Shown: positions 8,758 to 18,525, numbered from the stretch's first letter. The stretch is DNA of 64,000 nt from Rhizobium sp. 9140 (GCF_900067135.1 NZ_FJUR01000001.1:2979501-3043500), one strand, 5' to 3'. Notes: generated by a model not told the origin, from the sequence alone. Translations and numbers: made by a program.

Positions 8758-8786
8758 TTGCTGGCCGCCTAAGAAACGATCATACC
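8758..8786 (+). promoter_or_regulatory. Promoter of the first AbcR-type sRNA
   Basis: TTGCTG (8758-8763) and CATACC (8781-8786) are 17 bases apart, at the same offset from the sRNA start as TTGAAT/CATATA of the second copy. Confidence 0.5.
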
Positions 8787-8793
8787 GACCATA

Positions 8794-8914
8794 GCTGATG
8801 CATCTTTGGTGGCGATTTTCCTCCCAGTGCCACCGCAGCAGCTGTTCCCCTCTGGAGGTTGAATAACCTTCATAATTTAAAAGGGCCCAAGTTTACTTGG
8901 CGCCCTCTTTTTTT
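8794..8914 (+). ncRNA. Trans-acting sRNA, AbcR/alpha-r15 family, copy 1
   Basis: About 121 nt between lsrB and the ArsR gene, where AbcR1/AbcR2 (SmrC15/16) lie in rhizobia as I recall. Stem 1 pairs GGTGGC (8808-8813) with GCCACC (8829-8834) and presents an unpaired CCTCCC, an anti-Shine-Dalgarno sequence, in its loop. A 21-nt block (8840-8860) is identical to the second sRNA. A small AGGTT/AACCT hairpin follows. The 3' end is an intrinsic terminator: AGGGC-CCAAG/CTTGG-GCCCT (8882-8906) followed by seven T (8908-8914). AbcR RNAs act with Hfq to repress ABC-transporter mRNAs. The start is inferred by alignment of the two copies. Confidence 0.88.
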
Positions 8915-8993
8915 GTCCGGATTTTGCTCTGCCACACGCGCAGCGCCCTCGACGTCTGCTCTAAAAATTCTCACCGAAATCGCAATGCGAATG

Positions 8994-9022
8994 TTGAATT
9001 CGTCACAGTCCTTTCCCATATA
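8994..9022 (+). promoter_or_regulatory. Promoter of the second AbcR-type sRNA
   Basis: TTGAAT (8994-8999) and CATATA (9017-9022) with 17-base spacing, placing the start near 9030. Confidence 0.55.
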
Positions 9023-9029
9023 AAATTCA

Positions 9030-9148
9030 GCTGATGCACTTGGTGATCATTTTTCCCTCCCAGTATCACCGCACCAGCTGTTCCCCTCTGGAGGTTATCC
9101 AACCTTCACATCTCAAGGACCTCGGTTTGACCGCAGGTCCTTTTTTTT
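9030..9148 (+). ncRNA. Trans-acting sRNA, AbcR/alpha-r15 family, copy 2
   Basis: About 119 nt, tandem to the first copy. Stem 1 is GGTGAT (9042-9047)/ATCACC (9065-9070), so two base pairs differ from copy 1 (GC and CG become AT and TA) with pairing kept. This compensatory change supports the structure. The loop again exposes CCCTCCC. The shared 21-nt block is at 9076-9096, and the small AGGTT/AACCT hairpin has a different loop (ATCC instead of GAAT). The terminator is AAGGACCT/AGGTCCTT (9115-9142) followed by T to 9148. Separate promoters imply independent regulation of the two RNAs. Confidence 0.88.
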
Positions 9149-9184
9149 GCCCGCTTCCCAAATTCTCTCCCGCCGATCTTGTAA

Positions 9185-9200
9185 ATCGTATTTAGACGAT
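9185..9200. promoter_or_regulatory. Possible ArsR-family operator
   Basis: Inverted repeat ATCGT-ATTTAG-ACGAT about 40-50 bases upstream of the ArsR gene and just before a -10-like CATATC. The position suits autoregulation by the ArsR protein; this is inferred. Confidence 0.35.
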
Positions 9201-9237
9201 CCACATATCGGGAGAAGACAATTTAGAAATCGCCATC

Positions 9238-9546
9238 GTGCGATGGGCTGATATGGACCTGACCGAAATTCTCAAGGCGCTGGCGCATCCCAAGCGGGTG
9301 GAGATTCTGACCAAGCTGAAGGATCCCCACGCGCATTTTTCGTCTCAGGCGCACCCCGTCGAGATGGGCGTCTGCGCCAGCCAGTTCGAGACGGTCGGCC
9401 TGTCGCAATCCACCGTATCGGCGCATCTTGCCATCCTTCAGCGCGCAGACCTGGTGACGACCCGACGCGTCGGCCAGTGGATCTTCTACAAGCGCAACGA
9501 AGACACCATTCAGGCGTTCCTTGCCGAAATCGGCACAGCCCTCTGA
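9238..9546 (+). CDS. ArsR family winged-helix regulator
   Basis: Small DNA-binding repressor of 102 residues from GTG 9238, or 97 from ATG 9253. Neither start has a clear ribosome-binding site. It has the ArsR helices LTEILKALAHPKRVEILTKL and the recognition helix GLSQSTVSAHLAILQRADLV, then a wing RVGQWIFYKRN. There is one cysteine (MGVCASQF) just before the recognition helix, and several histidines (DPHAHFSSQAHP), but no classical ELCVC metal motif. The Old Yellow Enzyme gene starts 38 bases downstream, so it probably controls that gene. The signal may be an electrophile or redox agent sensed by the cysteine, or a metal; both are inference. Confidence 0.88.
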   Translation: MRWADMDLTEILKALAHPKRVEILTKLKDPHAHFSSQAHPVEMGVCASQFETVGLSQSTVSAHLAILQRADLVTTRRVGQWIFYKRNEDTIQAFLAEIGTAL

Positions 9547-9583
9547 AGCTTCCCTCCCCCGACCCGACTGGAAAGGACATTCC

Positions 9584-10711
9584 ATGACGTCTCTCTTCGA
9601 CCCCACGACCGCCGGCGACATCGCGCTTGCCAACCGCATCGTCATGGCGCCGCTGACGCGCAATCGCTCGCCGGGTGCCGTGCCGAACACGCTGAACGTC
9701 ACCTATTACGAACAGCGCGCCACAGCCGGCCTCATCATCACCGAAGCCACAGCCATTACCCATCAGGGACAGGGCTATGCGGACGTTCCCGGCCTCTACA
9801 CGTCGGAAGCGCTCGATGGCTGGAAGAAGGTCACGAGCGCCGTGCACGCGGCCGGCGGCAAGATCGTCGTCCAGATGTGGCATGTCGGCCGTATCTCGCA
9901 CACCTCGCTGCAGCCGGGCGAAGGCCAGCCGGTTTCGGCGTCTGCCATCACCGCCAAGGCCAAGACCTATATCCGCCACCCTGATGGCACGGGCGAATTC
10001 GTACCGACGTCCGAGCCGCGCGCGCTGGAAGCCTCGGAGCTTCCGGGCATCGTTGAGGACTACCGCAAGGCCGCCCGTGCGGCCATCGATGCAGGCTTCG
10101 ACGGCGTCGAAATCCATGCGGCCAACGGCTACCTAATCGACCAGTTCCTGCGCTCCGGAACCAACGAGCGGACGGACGCCTATGGCGGCTCCATCGAGAA
10201 CCGTGCTCGATTCCTGTTCGACGTCACCGACGCCATCGTTGCGGAAATCGGCGCCGGCCGCACCGGCATCCGCCTCTCACCCGTAACGCCGGCAAACGAT
10301 GCGTTCGATCCCGAGCCGCAGCCGTTATTCGACCATGTCGTCAAGGGCCTCGCAAAGCACGATCTGGCCTATATCCACATCATCGAAGGCGCGACCGGCG
10401 GCGATCGCGATTTCAAGCAGGGCGATACCGCGTTTGACTTCGCAGCGCTCCGCGCGACCTACGAGGCCGCCGGCGGCAAGGCTGCCTGGATGGCGAACAA
10501 TGGTTATGACCGCAAGCTGGCGATCGAGTCGGTTGAAAGCGGCCGCGTCGATCTCGTCGCCTTCGGCAAGCCCTTCATCTCCAACCCGGACCTCGTGGAC
10601 CGCCTGAAGCAGGACGCACCCCTGAACGCGTTCGACCCGGACACGTTCTACGGCGGCGGCGCCAAGGGCTACACGGACTATCCCGTCCTGACCCAGCAGG
10701 CCGCGGAATAA
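9584..10711 (+). CDS. Old Yellow Enzyme family ene-reductase (NemA-like)
   Basis: FMN-dependent NAD(P)H oxidoreductase that reduces activated C=C bonds and electrophiles such as N-ethylmaleimide. A TIM barrel of 375 residues with the family signatures IVMAPLTRNRS, GGKIVVQMWHVGRISH, the substrate-binding HAANGYLIDQFLRSGTN, and the phosphate-binding end AFGKPFISNPDLV. The start is ATG 9584 with AAAGGA upstream. It is probably cotranscribed with the ArsR gene. By analogy with the E. coli NemR-NemA pair, it may be induced by reactive electrophiles. The physiological substrate is unknown. Confidence 0.92.
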   Translation: MTSLFDPTTAGDIALANRIVMAPLTRNRSPGAVPNTLNVTYYEQRATAGLIITEATAITHQGQGYADVPGLYTSEALDGWKKVTSAVHAAGGKIVVQMWHVGRISHTSLQPGEGQPVSASAITAKAKTYIRHPDGTGEFVPTSEPRALEASELPGIVEDYRKAARAAIDAGFDGVEIHAANGYLIDQFLRSGTNERTDAYGGSIENRARFLFDVTDAIVAEIGAGRTGIRLSPVTPANDAFDPEPQPLFDHVVKGLAKHDLAYIHIIEGATGGDRDFKQGDTAFDFAALRATYEAAGGKAAWMANNGYDRKLAIESVESGRVDLVAFGKPFISNPDLVDRLKQDAPLNAFDPDTFYGGGAKGYTDYPVLTQQAAE

Positions 10712-10736
10712 TCATCTCATATATCGAATACCGAGA

Positions 10737-10761
10737 GGCCCGCAGCAATGCGAGCCTTTTT
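10737..10761 (+). terminator. Intrinsic terminator after the ene-reductase gene
   Basis: GGC-C-CGCA / GCAA loop / TGCG-A-GCC with one C-A mismatch, followed by TTTTT. It lies between convergent genes. Confidence 0.7.
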
Positions 10762-10791
10762 CATGCCGGAAGCTCGGATGCTGCGTGGGGG

Positions 10792-11946
10792 TCAAGCGGT
10801 GCGCGCGGCAACGCCCTTCAAGGACGGCACGCAGAACAGCGCGCCGATGACCAGCGGCAGGCAGATGAAGTAAGAGGCCCGGATGCCGGCGTGTTCGGCG
10901 ACGAAACCGAGAAGCGGCGGCGCAAAGAAGAAGATGATGAACGTCACCTGCCCGAGCGAGGCGACGTTGACATGCGGGGCGCGGTCGCGCCGCTGGGCGG
11001 CGGCAGACACGGCGAGCGGATAGACGGCGCTGCACCCTGCGCCCATCAGCGCGAAGCCGAAGAGCGCCACGACAGGATGTGGCGACAGGCCGACGGCGGC
11101 AATCCCGATGGCCGACAGCACCAGCAGCGAGGCGGCAACCGTCCGGCTGCCGAAGCGCTCGACAAGGGGATCGGCCACCATGCGCACCAGCGCCATGAAG
11201 AACGTGAAGAGCGTCAGCCCCAATCCGCCGACGAAGGGCTCCGACTGGAACACGTCGCGCATGTAGATCGCCGACCAGTCGATGCCCGCCCCCTCCACCA
11301 GGAATGCGGCGATACCGATCAGGCAGAGCGGCAGGAGGCCCATGGTCGGGAAAGCGAAGGCCGGCGCCTTTTCCTCCGGCAGATGCGTCGCATCCACCGG
11401 CGCGGCCTCAAGCCCCCGGATTGCCACCCACGCGAAGACGATGACCGCAAGCAGCGTCACGCCGAGATGGACCTGCATGGACACGCCGGACTGGCGGATG
11501 AACGACGCGACCAGCGCCGTTACGAAGAAGCCGAGGCTCCAGCAGCCATGCGCCCGGTTCATCACACTGCGGCCGGTGGCCGCCTCGACGCGCCCGAGTT
11601 CGACATTGAGATTGATTTCGAGCGCACCGGCCAGCATGCCCGCAACGAGCAGCACGGCAAAGACTCCGGCAGGACCCGGCATCCACGGCACCAACGCATA
11701 GCACGCCGCCGTACCGATGACGGTGATATAAGCGGTGATTTTCGGGCCAAGCCGCTCGATCAGCGGCGAGGACACGGTCAGCGAGATCAGCGCGCCGATG
11801 GCCATGCCGATCAGGGTCAGGCCGAGTTCCGACTTGTCGACCTGCAGGGCAACCTGCAGGTCGGGCATGCGCGCAAGCAACGCCCCCAGCGCCACGGCAA
11901 ACAGGAAGAAGCAGATGTAGATCCTGTGATGCCCGGCGATGGTCAA
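10792..11946 (-). CDS. Major facilitator superfamily transporter
   Basis: Inner-membrane carrier of 384 residues with about twelve hydrophobic segments. Visible features are an N-terminal helix IYICFFLFAVALGALLARMP, a loop after helix 2 (SSPLIERLGPKI) where the MFS motif A is degenerate, and HGCWSLGFFVTAL in helix 5. It resembles the YbjJ/fucose-permease-like MFS proteins of proteobacteria, but the substrate cannot be inferred. It starts 21 bases downstream of the aatA stop on the same strand and is probably cotranscribed with it. Confidence 0.85.
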   Translation of the reverse strand: MTIAGHHRIYICFFLFAVALGALLARMPDLQVALQVDKSELGLTLIGMAIGALISLTVSSPLIERLGPKITAYITVIGTAACYALVPWMPGPAGVFAVLLVAGMLAGALEINLNVELGRVEAATGRSVMNRAHGCWSLGFFVTALVASFIRQSGVSMQVHLGVTLLAVIVFAWVAIRGLEAAPVDATHLPEEKAPAFAFPTMGLLPLCLIGIAAFLVEGAGIDWSAIYMRDVFQSEPFVGGLGLTLFTFFMALVRMVADPLVERFGSRTVAASLLVLSAIGIAAVGLSPHPVVALFGFALMGAGCSAVYPLAVSAAAQRRDRAPHVNVASLGQVTFIIFFFAPPLLGFVAEHAGIRASYFICLPLVIGALFCVPSLKGVAARTA

Positions 11947-11967
11947 GAGGCGCGCCTATTCCTGTGC

Positions 11968-13574
<1,607 letters not shown>

Positions 13575-14027
13575 ATGTCCGTTTCCGCACCACCTGCCCT
13601 GTCGTTGCCACGCCGCGCCGTTTTCGGCCTGGCGATTGCGACGACGCTTGCCTTTGCGGGCGGTGCGGCGGCCGGAGAGAGCAGCGAGATGCGGTGGCAG
13701 ACGGAACTGGCGATCGAGCAGGCGGATGACACGCTGTTTCCGCTCGGCAAACCGCCGGCGCTGATCGAAGCGACGGGTTCAACGGTCAACAATCCGATGC
13801 TCTGGCTGGATAATGCGACGCTGACGGAGCCGGACCGCATGTCGACGGGCGCCATCCTCTCGGCCCGCCAGCTTGCCAGCATCAGCGCCTTCTCTCTGCC
13901 TGGCCGCATCATGCCGGCGGAACGCCATATCGCCATCGGCCTGATGCTCCTGGCAGGCGCGGCCATGGCTGCGGTCAGCTTCGGTCTCTGGCGCTGGCAG
14001 GTTCGCGGCCTGTCGTGGGAAGCGTGA
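13575..14027 (+). CDS. Hypothetical membrane protein, 150 aa
   Basis: Not recognised. Start ATG 13575 gives MSVSAPPALSLPRRAVFGLA, an N-terminal hydrophobic segment (about residues 14-33) with AFAGGAAAGE resembling a signal-peptide cleavage region. A soluble 90-residue part follows, then a C-terminal transmembrane helix (HIAIGLMLLAGAAMAAVSF) and a short basic tail. The likely topology is periplasmic with a C-terminal anchor. Its stop is 5 bases before the next small membrane gene, so the two may work together. Confidence 0.6.
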   Translation: MSVSAPPALSLPRRAVFGLAIATTLAFAGGAAAGESSEMRWQTELAIEQADDTLFPLGKPPALIEATGSTVNNPMLWLDNATLTEPDRMSTGAILSARQLASISAFSLPGRIMPAERHIAIGLMLLAGAAMAAVSFGLWRWQVRGLSWEA

Positions 14028-14032
14028 TACAT

Positions 14033-14221
14033 ATGGCCTCCGAACCCGATCACAAACAGACCCGCCTCGGCCTTTTCTCCGGCCTGAACGCGCTGGAGAC
14101 CATCGTCGTCGCCGCCATCGTCATCGTGGCGCTTGCCGGCATGATGCTGGTCGGCAAGGGCCTCTTCCTCCAGAGCCGCATCGTCGCCGGCCCGGGCGCG
14201 GTGTTTGTCGCAGCGCTTTGA
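14033..14221 (+). CDS. Small single-pass membrane protein, 62 aa
   Basis: Not recognised. ATG 14033 lies 5 bases after the previous stop. A short charged N-terminus (MASEPDHKQTRLG) precedes one hydrophobic helix (ALETIVVAAIVIVALAGMML) and a short tail. The composition and tight spacing support a real gene coexpressed with the preceding membrane protein. Confidence 0.55.
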   Translation: MASEPDHKQTRLGLFSGLNALETIVVAAIVIVALAGMMLVGKGLFLQSRIVAGPGAVFVAAL

Positions 14222-14405
14222 AGCGCGTCGCGATCTTTCAGATTGCCGCACACGCATTAAGCTCGTGTTTTTTCTCATGTCGTTGTCGCACAGCCGCGGC
14301 CCACTTTTGCACGAGAAGCTTTAGGTCGAGCGCAGTAGAAGACCTTGTCATGATACCCCCCGCCTGCTAGCCGAGGCGCCGAGCAAGCGGTTGAGGGAGC
14401 AGGTC

Positions 14406-15314
14406 GTGACGCGCATTCAGGCCAATCTCGTCCTTCTTCTCGCCGGCGCCATCTGGGGCGCTGGCTTCGTCGCGCAATCCACGGCGATGGAAACCATCGG
14501 CCCGCTCTGGTTCACGAGCCTGCGGTTCCTCATCGCCGCCGTCGTGCTCGCGCCGTTCGCACTCCGCGAACGCCGCCAGGCGGCAGTCCCCCTCAGTCGT
14601 CGGGATATGCGCGGCTTCATCGCCATCGGCGTCTCTCTCTTCCTCGCCGCCCTCGCCCAGCAGATCGGCATCATGACGACCTCGGTCGCCAATTCCGGCT
14701 TCCTCACCGGTCTTTACGTCGTGCTCGTCCCCATCCTCACCGTCCTCTTCCTACGCCGACGCCCCCACTGGATCATCTGGCCCGCTGCCGGTCTGGCGTT
14801 CCTCGGCATCTTCCTCCTGTCCGGAGGCTCCCTATCGGCGCTGACGGGTGGGGATCTGCTGACCATTCTCGCCGCGCTCTTCTGCGCCGTGCAGGTCATC
14901 CTCATCGCCGTCTTCGCCCATTCGAGCGGCCGCCCCTTCGCTCTGTCGCTCATCCAGTTCGCCACCTGTGCCGTCCTTGCCGGCGGCATCGCGCTCTTTA
15001 TGGAGCCGTTGTCGCTCGACGCCATCCGGGCAACGACGACGGAGTTCCTTTATTCCGGCATCTTCTCCAGCGCGGTCGCCTTCACCCTGCAGGTCGTCGG
15101 GCAGCGCTACACGACGGCGCCGCAAGCCGCGATCTTCCTGTCGAGCGAAGCATTGTTTGCAGCATTCTTCAGCGTGTTGCTTCTGGGCGAAACCATCGCG
15201 CCGATTGGTTACCTCGGCGGCATCATCATCTTCGCAGCCATGCTGATGGTGGAAATCGTCCCGGAACTCGGTCGCCGCAGAACCGGCGAGAGCCCTGTCT
15301 CGTCAGTGGGTTAG
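14406..15314 (+). CDS. DMT (EamA) family transporter
   Basis: Inner-membrane exporter of 302 residues with ten predicted helices in two EamA halves: NLVLLLAGAIWGAGFVAQST at the start of the first, and LLTILAALFCAVQVILIAVF at the start of the second. Both contain the characteristic small-residue helices (SSEALFAAFFSVLLLGE). I chose GTG 14406 because GAGGGAG (14393-14399) lies 6 bases upstream; the frame also has TTG 14391. Substrates of this family include amino acids and metabolites; here the substrate is unknown. Confidence 0.85.
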   Translation: MTRIQANLVLLLAGAIWGAGFVAQSTAMETIGPLWFTSLRFLIAAVVLAPFALRERRQAAVPLSRRDMRGFIAIGVSLFLAALAQQIGIMTTSVANSGFLTGLYVVLVPILTVLFLRRRPHWIIWPAAGLAFLGIFLLSGGSLSALTGGDLLTILAALFCAVQVILIAVFAHSSGRPFALSLIQFATCAVLAGGIALFMEPLSLDAIRATTTEFLYSGIFSSAVAFTLQVVGQRYTTAPQAAIFLSSEALFAAFFSVLLLGETIAPIGYLGGIIIFAAMLMVEIVPELGRRRTGESPVSSVG

Positions 15315-15790
15315 CTCGATCTTACAACCTTGGGCGCGTGTGCGGCCCGGCGGCAGCCTGGCAATGCGGATGTAGGATGACGACATCTCACGTCGCATTC
15401 AGCCTGTTTTTTAACCAGACCGCGCTCAAACGAAAATCTTTTCAATAGCTTGCAATACAGGAGGTAAAAGCGAGGTTTATCGGCAGCTGCGCCGATTTTA
15501 GACAAACGCAAATGACTGACTTGTTTCAATAAACTTTTGCTTGCCAATTGAAAATAAACGCATCAAGTTTAATGCGTTCGGGCAATCTGCGAACACGGGA
15601 AGACCTTAAGAATAAATGCGCACCGGGGACGCAAAAATTCTCCGGGTGGCCAGTGTCGGGGCGGTAGGTCCGGTACGGGACATGAATGACGGGACCTTTC
15701 CTCACAGTCGAGACATGCCTGCCACTCGCCCCATGGGCACATTCGCAATGCTGCCCGCCGCATCTGGGCAGAGGAAAAAGGACCTGACGT
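15315..15790. other. Long interval before cspA
   Basis: 476 bases, unusually AT-rich between 15400 and 15580, without a convincing gene. A hairpin ATCGGC-AGCTGC-GCCGAT followed by TTTTA (15479-15500) may be a weak terminator. The part nearest cspA (about 15600-15780) probably holds its long 5' leader, typical of cold-shock genes. I could not define a promoter. Confidence 0.45.
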
Positions 15791-16006
15791 ATGGCCGAAA
15801 CTGGCATTGTAAAATTCTTCAACACCGACAAGGGCTTCGGCTTCATCAAGCCTGACAATGGCGGCGCGGACATCTTCGTCCACATCTCTGCCGTCCAGGC
15901 TTCCGGCCTCAATGACCTGACCGAAAACCAGAAGGTCAGCTACGACACCGAGCCAGACCGCCGCGGCAAAGGCCCGAAGGCCGTCAACCTCAACGTCTCC
16001 GGCTGA
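15791..16006 (+). CDS. cspA: Cold shock protein CspA family
   Basis: RNA/ssDNA-binding protein of one cold-shock domain, 71 residues. RNP1 is KGFGFIKP and RNP2 is DIFVHIS. The start is supported by a strong AAAAAGGA ribosome-binding site 8 bases upstream. It is monocistronic, with a long upstream interval and its own terminator. It acts as an RNA chaperone; whether it is cold-induced cannot be read here. Confidence 0.95.
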   Translation: MAETGIVKFFNTDKGFGFIKPDNGGADIFVHISAVQASGLNDLTENQKVSYDTEPDRRGKGPKAVNLNVSG

Positions 16007-16036
16007 GACGTAAGCCCCTCGCAGACGATAACGGAG

Positions 16037-16060
16037 ACCCGGCTTCAGCGCCGGGTTTTT
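16037..16060 (+). terminator. cspA terminator
   Basis: ACCCGGC / loop TTCAGC / GCCGGGT followed by TTTT. Confidence 0.85.
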
Positions 16061-16286
16061 GCGCCGCATTCGACAAGCACAAGCGGTTCCACTGGCGCGC
16101 TGTCGATTATGTTGTACCTCTGCGCTTGAGAGTGAAGTGACGTTTACCGCTCTCGCGCCGGAAAGCTCGAGCTTTTCACCGATCGCCACGAAAATGAACC
16201 GTTCACCTTGCATTCAGTTTGGCCCACCTAAATTGGTGTCATCGTAAGGGACGAGCCGTTTCGTCCCGTGAGACAGGATCAAAGCT

Positions 16287-16709
16287 ATGAGAACCTTGGT
16301 CAAAGCTGCAGTTCTTACCATCGCCTCGCTCTCTGCAGTACTGCCGAGCATGACGCCGGCGCATGCGGACGACTGGCGGTACCGTCGCCATCATCATCGC
16401 GGCAATGACGGCCTGGCGCTCGGCGCCGTCGGCCTTGCCACCGGCCTGATCGTCGGCGGCGCCATTGCCAGCGCACCGCGCTACCGCAACGAAGAACGCG
16501 TCTACATCGACCCGCCGGCCGCCGACTATTATGAACCAGCCCCGGTCTATCGCCGTCCGCGCCCTGTCGTCGTCAACAATTACGGCTCGCTGGAGCCCTG
16601 GTCCCCGTCTTGGTATCGCTACTGCTCGAACCGCTACCGCTCGTTCGACTCCCGCACAGGTACCTTCGTCGGATATGACGGCCGATCCTACTTCTGCAAC
16701 GCCGGCTGA
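16287..16709 (+). CDS. BA14K family secreted protein
   Basis: Secreted or surface-exposed protein of 140 residues. It has a signal peptide (MRTLVKAAVLTIASLSAVLP, cleavage likely after AHA), a histidine/arginine-rich segment, a glycine-rich hydrophobic helix (LALGAVGLATGLIVGGAIA) and the BA14K C-terminus WYRYCSNRYRSFDSRTGTFV. BA14K proteins of Brucella and rhizobia are immunoreactive, lectin-like and of unclear role. It is monocistronic, with a strong terminator. Confidence 0.88.
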   Translation: MRTLVKAAVLTIASLSAVLPSMTPAHADDWRYRRHHHRGNDGLALGAVGLATGLIVGGAIASAPRYRNEERVYIDPPAADYYEPAPVYRRPRPVVVNNYGSLEPWSPSWYRYCSNRYRSFDSRTGTFVGYDGRSYFCNAG

Positions 16710-16730
16710 TAAACCGGCGTAAGACTCTGA

Positions 16731-16769
16731 CGAAGAAGGCCACACTTCCCGGAAGCGTGGCCTTCTTCG
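16731..16769. terminator. Bidirectional terminator, 13-bp stem
   Basis: CGAAGAAGGCCAC pairs perfectly with GTGGCCTTCTTCG around an apical CTT/AAG stem. It lies between convergent genes (BA14K forward, MBL hydrolase reverse) and carries A-rich and T-rich arms, so it can serve both. Confidence 0.8.
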
Positions 16770-16792
16770 TATCAGCCGTAAATGACGCGCCG

Positions 16793-17434
16793 TCAGAGCC
16801 CGCGCAGATAGGGATTCGTTCGGCGCTCCTCGCCGATCTGCCCGCCGGGGCCGTGGCCGCAGATAAAGCCAAAATCATCGCCGAGCGGCAGGATCTTGGT
16901 GCGGATCGAATCGAGCAACTGCTGGTGATCCCCGCCTGGCAAATCCGTCCGTCCGATCGAGCCGCGGAACAGGACGTCGCCGACATGGGCGAAGCGCTGA
17001 AGCTGATTGACATAGACAACATGGCCGGGCGCGTGGCCGGGGCAATGTAGAACGTCAAAGACATGGGTTCCGAACGACACCGTATCCCCATCGGATAGCC
17101 ACCGATCCGGCAGCACGTTCTCTACCTTCATCGTCAGGCCGAACCGCTCAGCCTGCGCTTCCAGTTTTTCCAGAAGTGGCTTGTCATCCTCGTGCGGCCC
17201 GATGATCTCGAGACCGGTCGCCTCTTTCAGCTCCTTGGCGCCACCGGCATGGTCGATATGCCCGTGCGTCAGCCAGATGGCCTTGAGGTCGATACCATTC
17301 TCGCGGACCGTCTGGAGGATCACATCGACATCGCCACCGGGATCGACAACGACACCTTCCTTGGTTTCGCTGTCGAAAAGAATAGTGCAGTTCTGCTGGA
17401 AATGCGTAACGGGAATGATGCCTGCCTGAAGCAT
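16793..17434 (-). CDS. Metallo-beta-lactamase fold hydrolase (glyoxalase II-like, YcbL type)
   Basis: Zinc hydrolase of 213 residues. It has the metal-binding THGHIDHAGG (H57, H59, D61, H62), HCPGHAPGHVV, HVGDVLFRGSIGRTD, and a final histidine in ICGHGPGG. The short length, without the C-terminal substrate domain of classical glyoxalase II, places it with the YcbL-like thioesterase/hydrolase group. It is cytoplasmic and monocistronic. The actual thioester substrate is unknown. Confidence 0.9.
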   Translation of the reverse strand: MLQAGIIPVTHFQQNCTILFDSETKEGVVVDPGGDVDVILQTVRENGIDLKAIWLTHGHIDHAGGAKELKEATGLEIIGPHEDDKPLLEKLEAQAERFGLTMKVENVLPDRWLSDGDTVSFGTHVFDVLHCPGHAPGHVVYVNQLQRFAHVGDVLFRGSIGRTDLPGGDHQQLLDSIRTKILPLGDDFGFICGHGPGGQIGEERRTNPYLRGL

Positions 17435-17602
17435 GAGAAACCTCGCCTAAGGCTAGCCCGCGGGGGACTGCCAATCCAACCAAACGACGCTCGCCTTGCC
17501 GGCAAGGTTGCGACGCGCAGCCGATATAGGCGCAACGTCGCTGCGGGGAAACAGGCAATCGGGCCGAACGACATCTCGCCCAACGTTTATCGCGCAGTCA
17601 GC

Positions 17603-17779
17603 TTAACGGACGGCTGCGATTTCGAGCGTGTCGCTGGTGCTCAACGTCGGCAACACGGGATAATTGATCGTGGTCATTAACAGGGCAAAGACGGCGATCT
17701 TGGCGAGAACGACAGTGATGACGACCGGGCGAAGCTGTTCGGCTGTCGAGGAGACGGGAGAGATTGTTTCGGTCTGCAT
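17603..17779 (-). CDS. Small single-pass membrane protein, 58 aa
   Basis: Not recognised. The frame is open much further upstream, but ATG 17779 has AAGGA 8 bases before it, which decides the start. The product begins MQTETISPVSSTAEQLRPVV, has one hydrophobic helix (VVITVVLAKIAVFALLMTTI) and a short C-terminal tail. It lies alone between the MBL hydrolase and the MarR gene, transcribed in reverse. The good ribosome-binding site and clean topology support it. Confidence 0.55.
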   Translation of the reverse strand: MQTETISPVSSTAEQLRPVVITVVLAKIAVFALLMTTINYPVLPTLSTSDTLEIAAVR

Positions 17780-18072
17780 GGCACGGGTCCTTGTATCTGA
17801 CCTCGCAATGCAGTTCCGCGGCAAAGGTTCCACCTCTCCGCCGCCAAGTGCGGCTATTTCAAGATGGTCGAAAGACGCTGTTGCAAAGCGGCAACAAACA
17901 CGCTTTCCTGCTGGCAGAGCGCCTGTGCAAACGGTAGAAAGAGCACAACGTCGTGGCCGCGCTTCCGGAGCGAGGCGATGGCGATCCGCTCGTACGGGAC
18001 AATATATCCGCAGGACACAGGCATTTGGCAGAACAGACACCTTTGGCTGAACACGTTACTCCCGCAGAGAAG

Positions 18073-18525
18073 ATGCGCCCTGCCGAGCCGTCCTCTGCCG
18101 AGCGCAACGGCCTCGACTACGAGCTGATCGAGCTGTTCTTCTTCGCTTATCGCGACTTCACCTCCGACCCAGATGTCATTCTGGAAAAGCGAGGCTTCGG
18201 CCGGGCGCACCATCGCGTGCTGCACTTCGTCGATCGCGAACCCGGCATGACCGTGGCCGACCTGCTGGAGACGCTGAAGATCACCAAGCAAAGCCTGGCG
18301 CGTGTGCTGAAGCAGTTGATCGATGGCGGCTACATCCATCAGCTTGCAGGCCCCGAAGACCGGCGCCAGCGCATGCTCTACACGACACGCGAGGGCAAGG
18401 CGCTGGCCAAAGCCTTGGCGGAGCCACAGTCGAAGCGCATAGCTGACGCTCTGGCAAAGGTCGGACCCGGCGGCCGCGATGTCGTTCGTCGCTTTCTCGC
18501 CAGCATGAAGACAGGACCCGTCTAA
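18073..18525 (+). CDS. MarR family regulator, PetP-like
   Basis: Winged-helix regulator. From ATG 18073 it has 150 residues; a TTG at 18025 and the frame start at 17953 are alternatives with no better ribosome-binding site. The core is YELIELFFFAYRDFTSDPDV, then the recognition helix VADLLETLKITKQSLARVLK, and the wing GPEDRRQRMLYTTREGK. It lies directly upstream of an OmpR-type response regulator, the arrangement of petP-petR first described in Rhodobacter capsulatus. The three-gene order MarR / regulator / kinase suggests shared control; the signal is unknown. Confidence 0.87.
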   Translation: MRPAEPSSAERNGLDYELIELFFFAYRDFTSDPDVILEKRGFGRAHHRVLHFVDREPGMTVADLLETLKITKQSLARVLKQLIDGGYIHQLAGPEDRRQRMLYTTREGKALAKALAEPQSKRIADALAKVGPGGRDVVRRFLASMKTGPV

